DNA of 25,164 nt from Micromonosporaceae bacterium (GCA_019689695.1 JADGHA010000006.1:1-25164); one strand, 5' to 3'; positions 1 to 11,474 are shown, counted from the first letter of the stretch. The notes: generated from the sequence alone by a model not told the origin. A program made the numbers and translations.

Positions 1-624
1 CGCGGCCGCCTCGGCGAACCGGGCCGGCCAGGCCTCGCCGGGCAGGGCCGACCAGACCGCGCGCGGCGCCCGGCCATCGGCCAGCGCGCGGAGGAAGGCG
101 GGGCCAGCCGGGTACGCCTGCCATCCCGACCCATCGCCCACCCGCCCCGCCTCGTCAGGGGAAGTGCGGGAGATGGCGGCCGTCTCGCCTCCACTCGCCC
201 GCAAGGTGCTGGTCGGGGGCGGCGGCGCCGACTCCGCGCCGGCGTGACGCGGCGGGACGGCCAGCCGCAGCACGTCGGCGAGGCTGCCCGCGTACCGCTC
301 GGCGACCGCCCTGGCCAGGGCCGCGACCTCCGGGCTGAGTACCGGCTCCGGCGAGACCAGCCGCTCCAGGAAGGACAGCGGCCCGCTGTGCTCCGACGCG
401 GCCACCCGGTCCAGCACCCAGCCGTCGACGAGCTGGCCGGCGAAGCGCACCCGCACCCGCGTGCCGGGCCGGGCGTCCTCGCCGAGCTCGGCCGGCACCA
501 GGTAGTCGAACGGGCGGTCCAGATGCGGCAGCGGGACGTCCACGCAGACGCGGGCCACGGGGAGCTGCTCCGCCTGCCGCCGCGCCGGTCGCGGCCGGCT
601 CCGGCCGCGCTCGCGGGTCGTCAC
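1..624 (-). CDS. priA: Primosomal protein N' PriA, N-terminal part (3' end lies outside the window)
   Basis: PriA handles replication restart at stalled forks. Translating the minus strand from a GTG at 624 gives 208 open residues running off the left edge. After a basic, Arg-rich leader of about 20 residues comes the typical PriA N-terminal DNA-binding domain: VDVPLPHLDRPFDYLVPAEL, then PGTRVRVRFAGQLVDGWVL. The helicase half is not visible; as I recall, actinobacterial PriA proteins often have degenerate helicase motifs, which cannot be judged here. The start lies 26 nt after the metK stop, so the two genes are probably cotranscribed. No strong Shine-Dalgarno sequence is visible. The frame stays open a little further upstream, but GTG 624 is the only reasonable start codon in the gap. 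An ATG at 632 is out of frame and stops after three codons. Confidence 0.85.
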   Translation of the reverse strand, partial: MTTRERGRSRPRPARRQAEQLPVARVCVDVPLPHLDRPFDYLVPAELGEDARPGTRVRVRFAGQLVDGWVLDRVAASEHSGPLSFLERLVSPEPVLSPEVAALARAVAERYAGSLADVLRLAVPPRHAGAESAPPPPTSTLRASGGETAAISRTSPDEAGRVGDGSGWQAYPAGPAFLRALADGRAPRAVWSALPGEAWPARFAEAAA

Positions 625-650
625 ACGGGCATTGTGCCCGCTGGTCGCGG

Positions 651-1844
651 TCAGGCCCCCGCGGCCGACTTCAGGTCGGCGACCCGGTCGGTCCGCTCCC
701 AGGTCAGGTCCGGCAGCTCCCGGCCGAAGTGGCCGTACGCCGCGGTCTGCTGGTAGATCGGACGGAGCAGGTCCAGATCGCGGATGATCGCGGCCGGGCG
801 GAGGTCGAACACCTCGCCGATCGCCTTCTCGATCCGCTCCACCGGCACGTTCTCGGTGCCGAACGTCTCCACGAACAGGCTCACCGGGTGCGCCTTGCCG
901 ATCGCGTACGCCACCTGCGCCTCGCACCGCTCGGCCAGCCCGGCGGCGACCACGTTCTTGGCGACCCAGCGCATCGCGTACGCCGCGGAGCGGTCCACCT
1001 TGGACGGGTCCTTGCCGGAGAACGCGCCGCCACCGTGCCGGGCGTACCCGCCGTAGGTGTCCACAATGATCTTGCGACCGGTGAGCCCGGCATCACCCAT
1101 CGGCCCGCCGATCTCGAACCGACCGGTCGGGTTGACCAGCAGCCGGTATCCGTCCACGTCCAGCCCGAGGCCCTCCACCTCCGGCGCGATCACGTGCTCG
1201 CGCACGTCGGGGGTGAGCAGCGAGTCCAGGGAGATGTCCGGCGCGTGCTGGCTGGACACCACCACGGTGTTGAGCCGGACCGGCTTGAGGCCGTCGTACT
1301 CGATGGTCACCTGGGTCTTGCCGTCCGGGCGCAGGTACGGGATGGTGCCGTCCTTGCGCACCGCGGCCAGCCGGCGGGCCAGCCGGTGCGCCAGCGCGAT
1401 CGGCAGCGGCATCAGCTCCGGCGTCTCGGAGCAGGCGAAGCCGAACATCATGCCCTGGTCGCCGGCGCCCTGGGCGTCCAGCAGGTGGTCCGACTCGCCG
1501 GTGCGCAGTTCGATCGCGCTGTCCACACCCTGGGCGATGTCCGGCGACTGCGAGCCGATCGAGACGCTCACGCCGCAGGAGGCGCCGTCGAAGCCCTTCT
1601 TGGAGGAGTCGTACCCGATGCGGAGGATGGTGTCGCGGACGATCGCCGGGATGTCCGCGTACGCCTTGGTGGTCACCTCGCCCGCCACGTGCACCTGCCC
1701 GGTGGTGATCAGCGTCTCCACCGCGACCCGGCTGCGCGGATCCTCCGCGAGCAACGCGTCGAGAATGCCGTCGCTGATCTGGTCAGCGATCTTGTCTGGG
1801 TGCCCCTCCGTGACCGACTCGGAGGTGAAAAGGCGGCGTGCCAC
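651..1844 (-). CDS. metK: S-adenosylmethionine synthetase
   Basis: MetK makes SAM from methionine and ATP in the cytosol. With the chosen start the product is 397 residues, the normal family length. The N-terminal ATP-binding signature FTSESVTEGHPDKIADQISD, the central GAGDQGMMFGFA motif and the C-terminal GGGAFSGKDPSKVDRSAAY motif are all intact. A GTG at 1856 would add four residues, but those codons contain the Shine-Dalgarno sequence (GAGGAG, 4 nt before GTG 1844), so 1844 is preferred. metK is followed by priA after 26 nt. Upstream lies a 162-bp spacer with a small hairpin; I see no recognisable SAM riboswitch. Confidence 0.95.
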   Translation of the reverse strand: MARRLFTSESVTEGHPDKIADQISDGILDALLAEDPRSRVAVETLITTGQVHVAGEVTTKAYADIPAIVRDTILRIGYDSSKKGFDGASCGVSVSIGSQSPDIAQGVDSAIELRTGESDHLLDAQGAGDQGMMFGFACSETPELMPLPIALAHRLARRLAAVRKDGTIPYLRPDGKTQVTIEYDGLKPVRLNTVVVSSQHAPDISLDSLLTPDVREHVIAPEVEGLGLDVDGYRLLVNPTGRFEIGGPMGDAGLTGRKIIVDTYGGYARHGGGAFSGKDPSKVDRSAAYAMRWVAKNVVAAGLAERCEAQVAYAIGKAHPVSLFVETFGTENVPVERIEKAIGEVFDLRPAAIIRDLDLLRPIYQQTAAYGHFGRELPDLTWERTDRVADLKSAAGA

Positions 1845-1895
1845 GGCGCTCCTCACGTCTGTGCATCAGTGATCCGTTGTCACAAGGTCTCCCGC

Positions 1896-1916
1896 GGCAG
1901 TGTAACCGTCACTGCC
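1896..1916 (-). terminator. Small hairpin between coaBC and metK (possible terminator or 5'-UTR element)
   Basis: A perfect 7-bp stem (GGCAGTG / CACTGCC) with a 7-nt loop lies 91 nt after the coaBC stop and about 50 nt before the metK start. It has no T-tract on either strand, so a classical intrinsic terminator is not shown. It could be a T-less actinobacterial terminator of coaBC or a leader structure of metK. The loop carries TACACT, which resembles a -10 box, but no fitting -35 is present. Confidence 0.35.
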
Positions 1917-2006
1917 CATGCGGTCCCCGCGCCTGAACAAGATCCGGCCGAACGGTCTCATGCGATCAACGGTGATTCGACAGTAGCGTGCGGCCGGCGG
2001 ACGCGC

Positions 2007-3248
2007 TCAGCGGAGCCGGGAAACCACCAGATCCCAGACCGCGTCGGCCAGGTCCTCCTTGGGTGTGTCGGTGAGCTCCAGCAGCGTGGCGCCGTCGGCG
2101 CCGAAGACGGTCACCGAGTTCTCCTCGGTCCCGAACGCCTTCGTCGGGCCGACCTCGTTCAGGACGATCAGGTCGGCGCGCTTGCGGGCCAGCTTGTCCA
2201 TGGCGTTGGCCCGCCCGTCGTGCGTCTCCGCGGCGAACGCCACCAGCAGCTGGCCCGGCGGCTTGCGGGCGCCCAGCTCGGCGGCGATATCGGGGGTGGC
2301 GACCAGGTCGAGCGTGAGCCGCGGCTCCGTGCCGGCCTTCTTGATCTTGGTGCTGGAGTAGCTGGCCGGCCGGAAGTCGGCGGGTGCGGCGGCCATCACG
2401 ACGGCGTCGGCGCCGGACGCGGCGTCGAGGGTGGCCTTGCGCAGCTCCTCGGTCGTGCCCACCCGGATCACGTCCACCCCGGCCGGGTCGGGCAGGCCCA
2501 CGTTGGCGGCGACCAAGGTGACCCGGGCGCCGCGGGCGGCGGCGACCCGGGCGAACGCGTAACCCTGCTTGCCCGACGACCGGTTGCCGAGGAACCGGAC
2601 CGGGTCGAGCGGCTCGCGCGTGCCGCCGGCGGTGACGACCACGTACCGGCCGGCGAGGTCGGCGACGAGCGGACCGGCCGCCGTGCCCGCCTGGTCGGCG
2701 CCGCCGGCCCGGGCACCGGCCTCGGCCCTGATGAGCACGCGGCGGGCCACCGCGAAGATCTCCGCCGGGTCCGGCAGCCGCCCCTTACCGGTGTCCACCC
2801 CGGTGAGCCGGCCGCTCGCCGGCTCCAGCACGATCGCGCCGCGCCGGCGGAGGGTGGCGACGTTCGCCACCGTCGCCGGGTGCTGCCACATCTCGGTGTG
2901 CATCGCGGGCGCGTACACGATCGGGCAGCGCGCGGTGAGCAGTGTGTTGGTGAGCAGGTCGTCGGCGCGGCCGTGGGCGGCCTTGGCGAGCAAGTCGGCC
3001 GTGGCCGGTGCGACCACCACGAGCGAGGCCTCGCGGCCCAGCCGGACGTGCGGCACCTCGTGCGCGTCGGCCCACACCTGGTCGGCCACCGGCTGGCCGG
3101 ACAGCGCCGCCCAGGTGGGCTCGCCCACGAACCGCAGGGCGGCCGCGGTCGGCACGACGCGGACCTGATGCCCGGACTCGGTGAACAGGCGCAGCAGCTC
3201 GCACGCCTTGTACGCGGCGATCCCGCCGCTGACGCCCAAGACGATCAC
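2007..3248 (-). CDS. coaBC: Bifunctional phosphopantothenoylcysteine decarboxylase / phosphopantothenate-cysteine ligase
   Basis: CoaBC catalyses two consecutive steps of coenzyme A synthesis. The 413-residue product has an N-terminal FMN flavoprotein domain (CoaC). It shows GVSGGIAAYKA (residues 5-15), the probable catalytic His67 in VPHVRLG, PAMHTEMW (114-121) and the substrate clamp ASGRLTG...GKGRLP (144-159). The C-terminal CTP-dependent ligase domain (CoaB) shows VVVTAGGTREPLDPVRFLGN (203-222), NRSSGKQG (222-229) and the KIKK lysine motif (301-304). The GTG start at 3248 follows a GATAAT hexamer by 6 nt, which would suit a leaderless mRNA; no Shine-Dalgarno sequence is present. In position 2 of the clamp PAMxxxMW the residue is His rather than the Asn of enterobacterial enzymes. 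I recall this as usual in mycobacteria. Confidence 0.95.
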   Translation of the reverse strand: MIVLGVSGGIAAYKACELLRLFTESGHQVRVVPTAAALRFVGEPTWAALSGQPVADQVWADAHEVPHVRLGREASLVVVAPATADLLAKAAHGRADDLLTNTLLTARCPIVYAPAMHTEMWQHPATVANVATLRRRGAIVLEPASGRLTGVDTGKGRLPDPAEIFAVARRVLIRAEAGARAGGADQAGTAAGPLVADLAGRYVVVTAGGTREPLDPVRFLGNRSSGKQGYAFARVAAARGARVTLVAANVGLPDPAGVDVIRVGTTEELRKATLDAASGADAVVMAAAPADFRPASYSSTKIKKAGTEPRLTLDLVATPDIAAELGARKPPGQLLVAFAAETHDGRANAMDKLARKRADLIVLNEVGPTKAFGTEENSVTVFGADGATLLELTDTPKEDLADAVWDLVVSRLR

Positions 3249-3254
3249 ACCGGC

Positions 3255-3260
3255 ATTATC
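3255..3260 (-). promoter_or_regulatory. Candidate -10 element for leaderless coaBC
   Basis: The minus strand reads GATAAT (5 of 6 matches to TATAAT), followed by 6 nt and then the coaBC GTG. Transcription would start at or next to the start codon. No convincing -35 hexamer lies 16-18 nt upstream, so this rests on the -10 element and its spacing alone. Confidence 0.4.
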
Positions 3261-3405
3261 CCGGAGGACCGTCGATCGGCCGCCGCCGCCCGCAATGGAA
3301 CGCTGAACGCACTCAAGGCGCCCTGCCTGCGTGCTCAGCGCCGGGCCGTCGCGACCGGTGCGTCGAGGAAAGGCGGAACGCCTGCGGCGCCAACGCGGGC
3401 CAATC

Positions 3406-3422
3406 GCGGCCGCGCCAGCCGC
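3406..3422 (-). terminator. GC hairpin directly after rpoZ (weak terminator candidate)
   Basis: Immediately after the rpoZ stop the minus strand can form a 5-bp GCGGC/GCCGC stem with a 7-nt loop. A second small hairpin (GGCG-TTC-CGCC, about 3371-3381) is followed by TTTCC. Together they may end the mihF-gmk-rpoZ transcript before coaBC, which seems to have its own -10 element. The stems are short for such GC-rich DNA, so chance is possible. Confidence 0.25.
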
Positions 3423-3423
3423 T

Positions 3424-3687
3424 TCAGGTGTCGGTGGGCTCCGCGGTCAGCAGGCCCGCGTTGATCTCCCGCAGGGCGATGGACAGCGGCTTCTCCTGCG
3501 GGGTGGTCTCCACCAGCGGCCCGACGTACTCCAGCAGGCCCTCGCCGAGCTGGCTGTAGTACGCGTTCACCTGGCGCGCCCGCTTCGCCGCGAAGATCAC
3601 AAGCGCGTACTTGGAGGAGGTCCTCTCCAGCAGATCGTCGATGGGCGGGTTGGTGATGCCCTCGGGGTTGGCGACTGTTCCGGCCAC
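3424..3687 (-). CDS. rpoZ: RNA polymerase omega subunit
   Basis: The omega subunit helps fold the beta' subunit and assemble RNA polymerase. The 87-residue product has the family core: NPPIDDLLERTSSKYALVIF, then AAKRARQVNAYY, and the C-terminal KPLSIALREINAGLL. Length and sequence are typical for actinobacteria. The GTG start at 3687 is preceded by AGGAC 3 nt upstream, and the gene follows gmk by 13 nt. This is the conserved gmk-rpoZ pair. Confidence 0.95.
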   Translation of the reverse strand: MAGTVANPEGITNPPIDDLLERTSSKYALVIFAAKRARQVNAYYSQLGEGLLEYVGPLVETTPQEKPLSIALREINAGLLTAEPTDT

Positions 3688-3700
3688 GGTGTCCTGCGTC

Positions 3701-4306
3701 CTAATTGCGTCGATGGTGTGCGGGGGTCAATAACGGTGAACCGAGCAATCCTACCAGCTCGTCCGCGGCACGTTCCACGTAGTCGTTGACCACTGTCACA
3801 TCGAACTCCGGCTCGGCGGCGAGCTCCTCGTCGGCATGCTCCAGCCGGCGCCGGACCGTCTCTTCGTCCTCGGTGCCCCGGCCGATCAGCCGCCGTTTCA
3901 GCTCCTCAGGGCTGGGCGGGGCGAGAAAGACCAGCAGCGCATCCGGCATGGCCTGGCGTACCTGCCGGGCCCCCTGCAGGTCGATCTTGAGCAGCACCGG
4001 GATGCCGGCGGCGAGCCGGGCCTCCACCGGGGCGCGCGGCGTCCCGTACAGGTTCCCGGCGAACTCGGCCCACTCCAGCAGCTGGCCGCTGGCGACCATC
4101 CGCTCGAACTCGGGCCGGCTGACAAAGGTGTAGTGCACCCCGTCAACCTCGTAGTCACGCTTGGGGCGGGTGGTGACCGAGACCGACAGCCACACCCACG
4201 GCGAGCGCGCCCGGATCAGCTCGATCACGCTGTCCTTGCCGACCCCGGAGGGGCCGGAGAGGACAACGAGCCGGGCTGCCGGGCGCGCGTCGTCTTCCAT
4301 GCTCAC
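3701..4306 (-). CDS. gmk: Guanylate kinase
   Basis: Guanylate kinase phosphorylates GMP to GDP. The 201-residue product has an N-terminal P-loop, LVVLSGPSGVGKDSVIEL. The GMP-binding region follows as SVSVTTRPKRDYEVDGVHYTFV, then LEWAEFAGNLYGTP and the lid with GRGTEDEETVRRRL. The P-loop is unusual: the residue after the conserved Lys24 is Asp25 instead of Ser/Thr, with Ser26 following. Start codons are possible at GTG 4306 or ATG 4300; neither has a clear Shine-Dalgarno sequence. The gene lies 34 nt after mihF and 13 nt before rpoZ, a conserved actinobacterial trio. Confidence 0.94.
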   Translation of the reverse strand: MSMEDDARPAARLVVLSGPSGVGKDSVIELIRARSPWVWLSVSVTTRPKRDYEVDGVHYTFVSRPEFERMVASGQLLEWAEFAGNLYGTPRAPVEARLAAGIPVLLKIDLQGARQVRQAMPDALLVFLAPPSPEELKRRLIGRGTEDEETVRRRLEHADEELAAEPEFDVTVVNDYVERAADELVGLLGSPLLTPAHHRRN

Positions 4307-4340
4307 TGCTTGTTTCTACCCTGAGTCAGCTTCCCACCGC

Positions 4341-4658
4341 TCAGTCCGCAGCAAACTCACCAAGCAGTGCCTTTCGCTGCTGCTCGCCCAGGCCGCGCAA
4401 GCGGCGGCTCTCGGCGATCTTCAGCTTCTCCATGATCTGCGTTGCCCGGATCTTGCCGATGCCGGGCATCGCCTGCAGGACGGCCGAGACCTTCAGCTTG
4501 CCGACGACGTCGTCGGTCTCGGCCCGGTCAAGCACGGCCGCCAGAGTCGTCTTGCCCTGCTTGAGCTGCTCCTTCAGCTCAGCACGGGCCTTGCGGATCT
4601 CCGCGGCCTTCTCCAGCGCTGCGGCTCGCTGTTCGGGGCTCAGTGACGGGAGCGGCAC
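4341..4658 (-). CDS. mihF: Actinobacterial integration host factor (mIHF/sIHF)
   Basis: This small nucleoid protein bends DNA and is specific to actinobacteria; it is unrelated in sequence to E. coli IHF. The 105-residue product has an N-terminal charged helix (LSPEQRAAALEKAAEIRKARAELK). A helix-two-turns-helix region follows, with VSAVLQAMPGIGKIRATQIM and the signature RRLRGLGEQQRKALLGEF. This matches the mycobacterial mIHF pattern closely. The GTG start at 4658 has a good GGAGAA Shine-Dalgarno sequence 3-4 nt upstream. It is the first gene of the mihF-gmk-rpoZ group, with a 236-bp spacer before it. Confidence 0.95.
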   Translation of the reverse strand: MPLPSLSPEQRAAALEKAAEIRKARAELKEQLKQGKTTLAAVLDRAETDDVVGKLKVSAVLQAMPGIGKIRATQIMEKLKIAESRRLRGLGEQQRKALLGEFAAD

Positions 4659-4894
4659 CAGTTCTCCTCAGGTCCCTCTCGGTCGGCGTGGGGGTCACAC
4701 CGACCCTAGTCGTTGTGCATCGATCTTCTGTTACTGATCTACTTCCGGCCTGGTCGGCCGGGCGCCTAGCCGTGAAACGTGGTCGACTCTAACTCGACAC
4801 TCGTCAACCACGGTGCAGCGGATCCAGCGCGGGAAACCTAACCGCCGAGAGCATTTTCGGCAATGCCGCCACGCCACCGGAAGCACAAAATGGA
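4659..4894. other. Intergenic spacer pyrF-mihF, probable site of the mihF promoter
   Basis: No gene is visible in this 236-bp spacer. A TTGACG hexamer on the minus strand (4807-4802) resembles a -35 box, but no TAnnnT follows at 16-18 nt. An imperfect 17-bp palindrome, GTCGA(7 nt)TCGAC at 4782-4798, lies just downstream and could be a protein-binding site. Promoter assignment remains open. Confidence 0.4.
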
Positions 4895-5734
4895 TCAACC
4901 CAACGCGGTGAGGACCGCCGCGCAGGCGTCCCGGGCCCGCCCCGCGGCGTCCCGCAAGGCGGTCACGTCAGGGCCCTCCGCGAGGACGTCTCGGGAATAC
5001 GAGGGCAGGATTGCCGAGGGGTCGGCGCCGACGAGACCGGTGAGGTCGGCCGGCCGGCCGCCCTGGGCGCCCATCCCGGGTACCAGGATCGGTCCGCCCA
5101 GCCGGGATAGATCATGGCCGCTACCGCCGACCGTCGCCCCGATCACCGCGCCGACGCTGCCCAGCGGCCGCGCACCCCGGTTGAGCTGGGCAATCCCGTC
5201 CAGCACGGCCTGCGCCACGGTCCGTCCGTCGGCCCCGCGGGCCAGCTGCACGCTGGCACCCTCCGGGTTGGAGGTCAACGCCAGGACGAACACGCCGCAG
5301 CCGTGGGCGCGCGCAGTGTCCACCATCGGCGCCAGGGAACCCAGCCCCAGGTACGGGCTGGCGGTGAGCGCGTCGACGTAGAGCGGGCTGGCTGGGTCGA
5401 GGTACGCCGAGGCGTACGCGGCCACCGTCGATCCGATATCCCCGCGCTTCACATCGAGCAGGACGAGCGTTCCACGATCTTTGAACTGTCGGATAGTGGA
5501 CTCAAGGACGGCTATCCCGCGGGAACCGAACCGTTCGAAGAAGGCCGACTGCGGCTTCACCACGGCCACCCGCCCGGCGAAGGCCTCCACCGCGATCTCG
5601 CAGAACCGGGCCAGCCCGACTACGTCCACGCCGAGCCCCCACCGGGCGAGCAGGGCGTCATGCGGGTCGATGCCCACGCACAGGGGGCCGTGCTCGGCCA
5701 GCGCGCGGTGTACTCGGATACCGAACGGCTCCAT
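4895..5734 (-). CDS. pyrF: Orotidine 5'-phosphate decarboxylase, mycobacterial-type (subfamily 2)
   Basis: PyrF catalyses the last step of UMP synthesis. The 279-residue product matches the longer subfamily 2. It shows LCVGIDPHDALLARWG near the N-terminus, VAVVKPQSAFFERFGSRG, the catalytic LLDVKRGDIGSTVAAYA segment with its Lys/Asp array, and PLYVDALTASPYLG. It is the last gene of the pyr operon, 24 nt after bioA, with a GAGAGGGG purine-rich ribosome site before ATG 5734. The 24-nt gap contrasts with the 4-nt overlaps elsewhere in the operon. Confidence 0.95.
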   Translation of the reverse strand: MEPFGIRVHRALAEHGPLCVGIDPHDALLARWGLGVDVVGLARFCEIAVEAFAGRVAVVKPQSAFFERFGSRGIAVLESTIRQFKDRGTLVLLDVKRGDIGSTVAAYASAYLDPASPLYVDALTASPYLGLGSLAPMVDTARAHGCGVFVLALTSNPEGASVQLARGADGRTVAQAVLDGIAQLNRGARPLGSVGAVIGATVGGSGHDLSRLGGPILVPGMGAQGGRPADLTGLVGADPSAILPSYSRDVLAEGPDVTALRDAAGRARDACAAVLTALG

Positions 5735-5758
5735 GCGGGTCCCCTCTCCGGGTGGCCG

Positions 5759-7036
5759 TCAGCCGGCTCGGGCCGCGGCCACCATCGCTGTCGTGATTTG
5801 CGTCACATCATCCTCGGTCGCGACGTACGGTGGCATGGCGTAGACCAGATCCCGGAACGGGCGCAGCCACACGCCAGACTCGACGGCCGCCCGGGTCGCC
5901 GCCGGCACGTCCACCGGGTGGTCCAACTGCACCACGCCGATCGCGCCGAGCACCCGTACGTCGGCGATGCCCGGCCGCCCCGCCAGGCCGGCCAGGCCGT
6001 CCCGCAGCCCGGCCTCGATCCGTTTCACCTCGCCCGCCCAGTCGCGCTGCCGCAGCAGCCCGATGGAGGCGTTCGCGACCGCACAGGCCAGCGGGTTGCC
6101 CATGAAAGTGGGGCCGTGCGCCAGCACCGGCACCGCACCGGCGGAGATGCCCGACGCCACCTCGGCGGTACACAGCGTCGCCGCCATGCTGAGGTAGCCG
6201 CCGGTGAGCGCCTTGCCCACGCACATCACGTCCGGGCTGACCCCGGCGTGTTCGGCGGCGAAGAACGCTCCGGTCCGGCCGAACCCGGTGGCGATCTCGT
6301 CGAAGATCAGCAAAACGCCGTGATCCCGGGTCAGCTGGCGCAGCGCCCGCAGGTACGCCGGGCTGTGGAAGGTCATGCCGCCGGCGCCCTGCACCACGGG
6401 CTCCACGATCACCGCGGCCAGCTCGCCGGCGTGCCGCTCGATCACGGTCGCCAGGTGCTCCAGGTAGGACGGATCCGGTTCGGCGGCAAAGCCGGCCGGT
6501 GGCGCGTCCGCGAAGACCTGCCTGGGCAGCACGTCGGTCCACAGGTGGTGCATCCCGCCGTCCGGATCGCACACGCTCATCGGGTGGAAGGTGTCGCCGT
6601 GGTAGCCGCCGCGCCAGGTGGCGAGCCGGCGCTTGCCCGGCCGGCCCAGGGAGCGCCAGTACTGCAGGCACATCTTGATCGCGACCTCGACGCTGACCGA
6701 ACCGGAGTCGCAGAGGAAGACGTGCCGCAGTGGCTCGGGGGTGAGCTCGACCAGGGTCGCGGCGAGCCGGATCGCCGGCTCGTGGGTGAGGCCGCCGAAC
6801 ATGACGTGGCTCATCCGAGCGAGCTGGTCGCGCACCGCCTCGTCGAGCACCGGATGCCGGTACCCGTGGATCGCCGCCCACCACGAGGACATCCCGTCGA
6901 CCAGCTCGCGCCCGTCGCGAAGCCGGATGCGGGTGCCGCTGGCCGACTCGACCAGGTACGGCGGATGGGTGCCGGGCATCGGCCCGTACGGGTGCCACAC
7001 GTGCTCGCGGTCGAGGTCCAGCAGCTCCTGACTCAT
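5759..7036 (-). CDS. bioA: Adenosylmethionine-8-amino-7-oxononanoate aminotransferase (biotin synthesis)
   Basis: BioA uses SAM as amino donor to convert KAPA to DAPA. The 425-residue product follows E. coli BioA almost motif for motif. It has HVWHPYGPM (12-20), DGMSSWWAAIHGY (47-59), MSHVMFGGLTHEPA (75-88), DSGSVSVEVAIKM, the PLP-pocket GYHGDTF, IFDEIATGFGRTG with Asp246, and the PLP Lys275 in VGKALTGG. HGPTFMGNPLACA and VLGAIGVV follow further on. The SSWW and Tyr residues typical of true BioA favour it over a general class III aminotransferase. ATG 7036 overlaps the pyrD stop as ATGA, implying translational coupling. No other biotin gene is nearby, and a biotin enzyme between pyrD and pyrF is out of place. 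Confidence 0.93.
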   Translation of the reverse strand: MSQELLDLDREHVWHPYGPMPGTHPPYLVESASGTRIRLRDGRELVDGMSSWWAAIHGYRHPVLDEAVRDQLARMSHVMFGGLTHEPAIRLAATLVELTPEPLRHVFLCDSGSVSVEVAIKMCLQYWRSLGRPGKRRLATWRGGYHGDTFHPMSVCDPDGGMHHLWTDVLPRQVFADAPPAGFAAEPDPSYLEHLATVIERHAGELAAVIVEPVVQGAGGMTFHSPAYLRALRQLTRDHGVLLIFDEIATGFGRTGAFFAAEHAGVSPDVMCVGKALTGGYLSMAATLCTAEVASGISAGAVPVLAHGPTFMGNPLACAVANASIGLLRQRDWAGEVKRIEAGLRDGLAGLAGRPGIADVRVLGAIGVVQLDHPVDVPAATRAAVESGVWLRPFRDLVYAMPPYVATEDDVTQITTAMVAAARAG

Positions 7037-8036
7037 GCCACGCTCCGGCTGATCGCCCGCACCAGGGCCGGCCCGCGGTAGATGAAGCCGGTGTAGAGCT
7101 GCACCAGGCTGGCGCCGGCGTCGAACATCCGGTCCGCGTCGTCCGGGTCCATGATCCCGCCGACGCCGATCACCGGCAGCTGGGACCGCTGGCACACGAA
7201 CGCCACCACCTCCCGGGCCCGTGCGGCCAGCGGGCGCCCGGACAGGCCGCCCGCCTCGGCGGCGGCGGGACCGTCGACACCCTCGCGGCGGAGCGTGGTG
7301 TTGGTGGCGATGATGCCCGCCGCCCCCTGGTCGGCGCAGACCTGCAGCACCTCCCCGATCGCATGGTCGGTCAGGTCCGGCGCGATCTTCACCAGGACCG
7401 GGGTGGCGCCGGCCTCGGCCCGCAGCGCGCCGAGCAGGGCCGCCAGGTGATCGCGGTCCTGCAGCGACCGCAGGCCCGGCGTGTTCGGCGACGAGACGTT
7501 CACGGCTACGTAGTCGGCGTGCGCGCGCAGCAGCCGCAGCGAGGCGAGGTAGTCCTCGACCGCCTCGTCCAGGGGCGTGATCTTGGACTTGCCGAGGCTG
7601 ATGCCGAGCGGCACGCCCAGCGGGGGCAGCGCCCGCAGCCGATCGGCCAGCGCCGCTGCGCCGGCGTTGTTGAAGCCCATCCGGTTGATGACCGCCTCGT
7701 CCGCCGGCAACCGGAACAGCCGCGGCCGCGGGTTGCCCGGCTGGGCGTACCGGGTGACCGTGCCGACCTCGACGAAGCCGAAGCCGAGCGCGGGCCAGGC
7801 GGGCAGCGCAGCCGCGTCTTTGTCCAGCCCGGCGGCGAGGCCGACCGGGTTGGGGAAGCGGATGCCGAACACGGTTCGCGGTGCCGCCACCGCGTACCGG
7901 CGGCGCAGCGCGGCCAGTAGGGCCGGGTGCCGGGACAGGGCGGCCAGGCGGCGCAGGGTCCACGCGTGGGCGGCTTCGGGGTCCCCGCCGCCGATGCGGA
8001 ACAGCGCCCGCCGCACCAGCCCCGTGTAGACCGCGC

Positions 8037-8040
<4 letters not shown>
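7033..8040 (-). CDS. pyrD: Dihydroorotate dehydrogenase (quinone), class 2
   Basis: PyrD oxidises dihydroorotate to orotate and passes electrons to membrane quinone. The 335-residue product has the class 2 N-terminal helical extension (about residues 1-45, membrane-association region). The FMN barrel follows, with NPVGLAAGLDKDA, VGTVTRYAQPGNPRPRLFRL and INRMGFNN. The class 2 catalytic serine lies in VAVNVSSPNTPGLR. Further motifs are VLVKIAPDLTD, IIATNTT and IGVGGIMDPDDADRMFDAGA. The GTG start at 8040 overlaps the carB stop as GTGA, and the stop overlaps bioA as ATGA. Confidence 0.95.

Positions 8041-11466
<3,426 letters not shown>

Positions 11467-11474
<8 letters not shown>

Noticed and set aside
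1845..2006. SAM riboswitch upstream of metK
   Set aside because: No match to a known SAM aptamer architecture could be recognised by eye; only a simple 7-bp hairpin is present.
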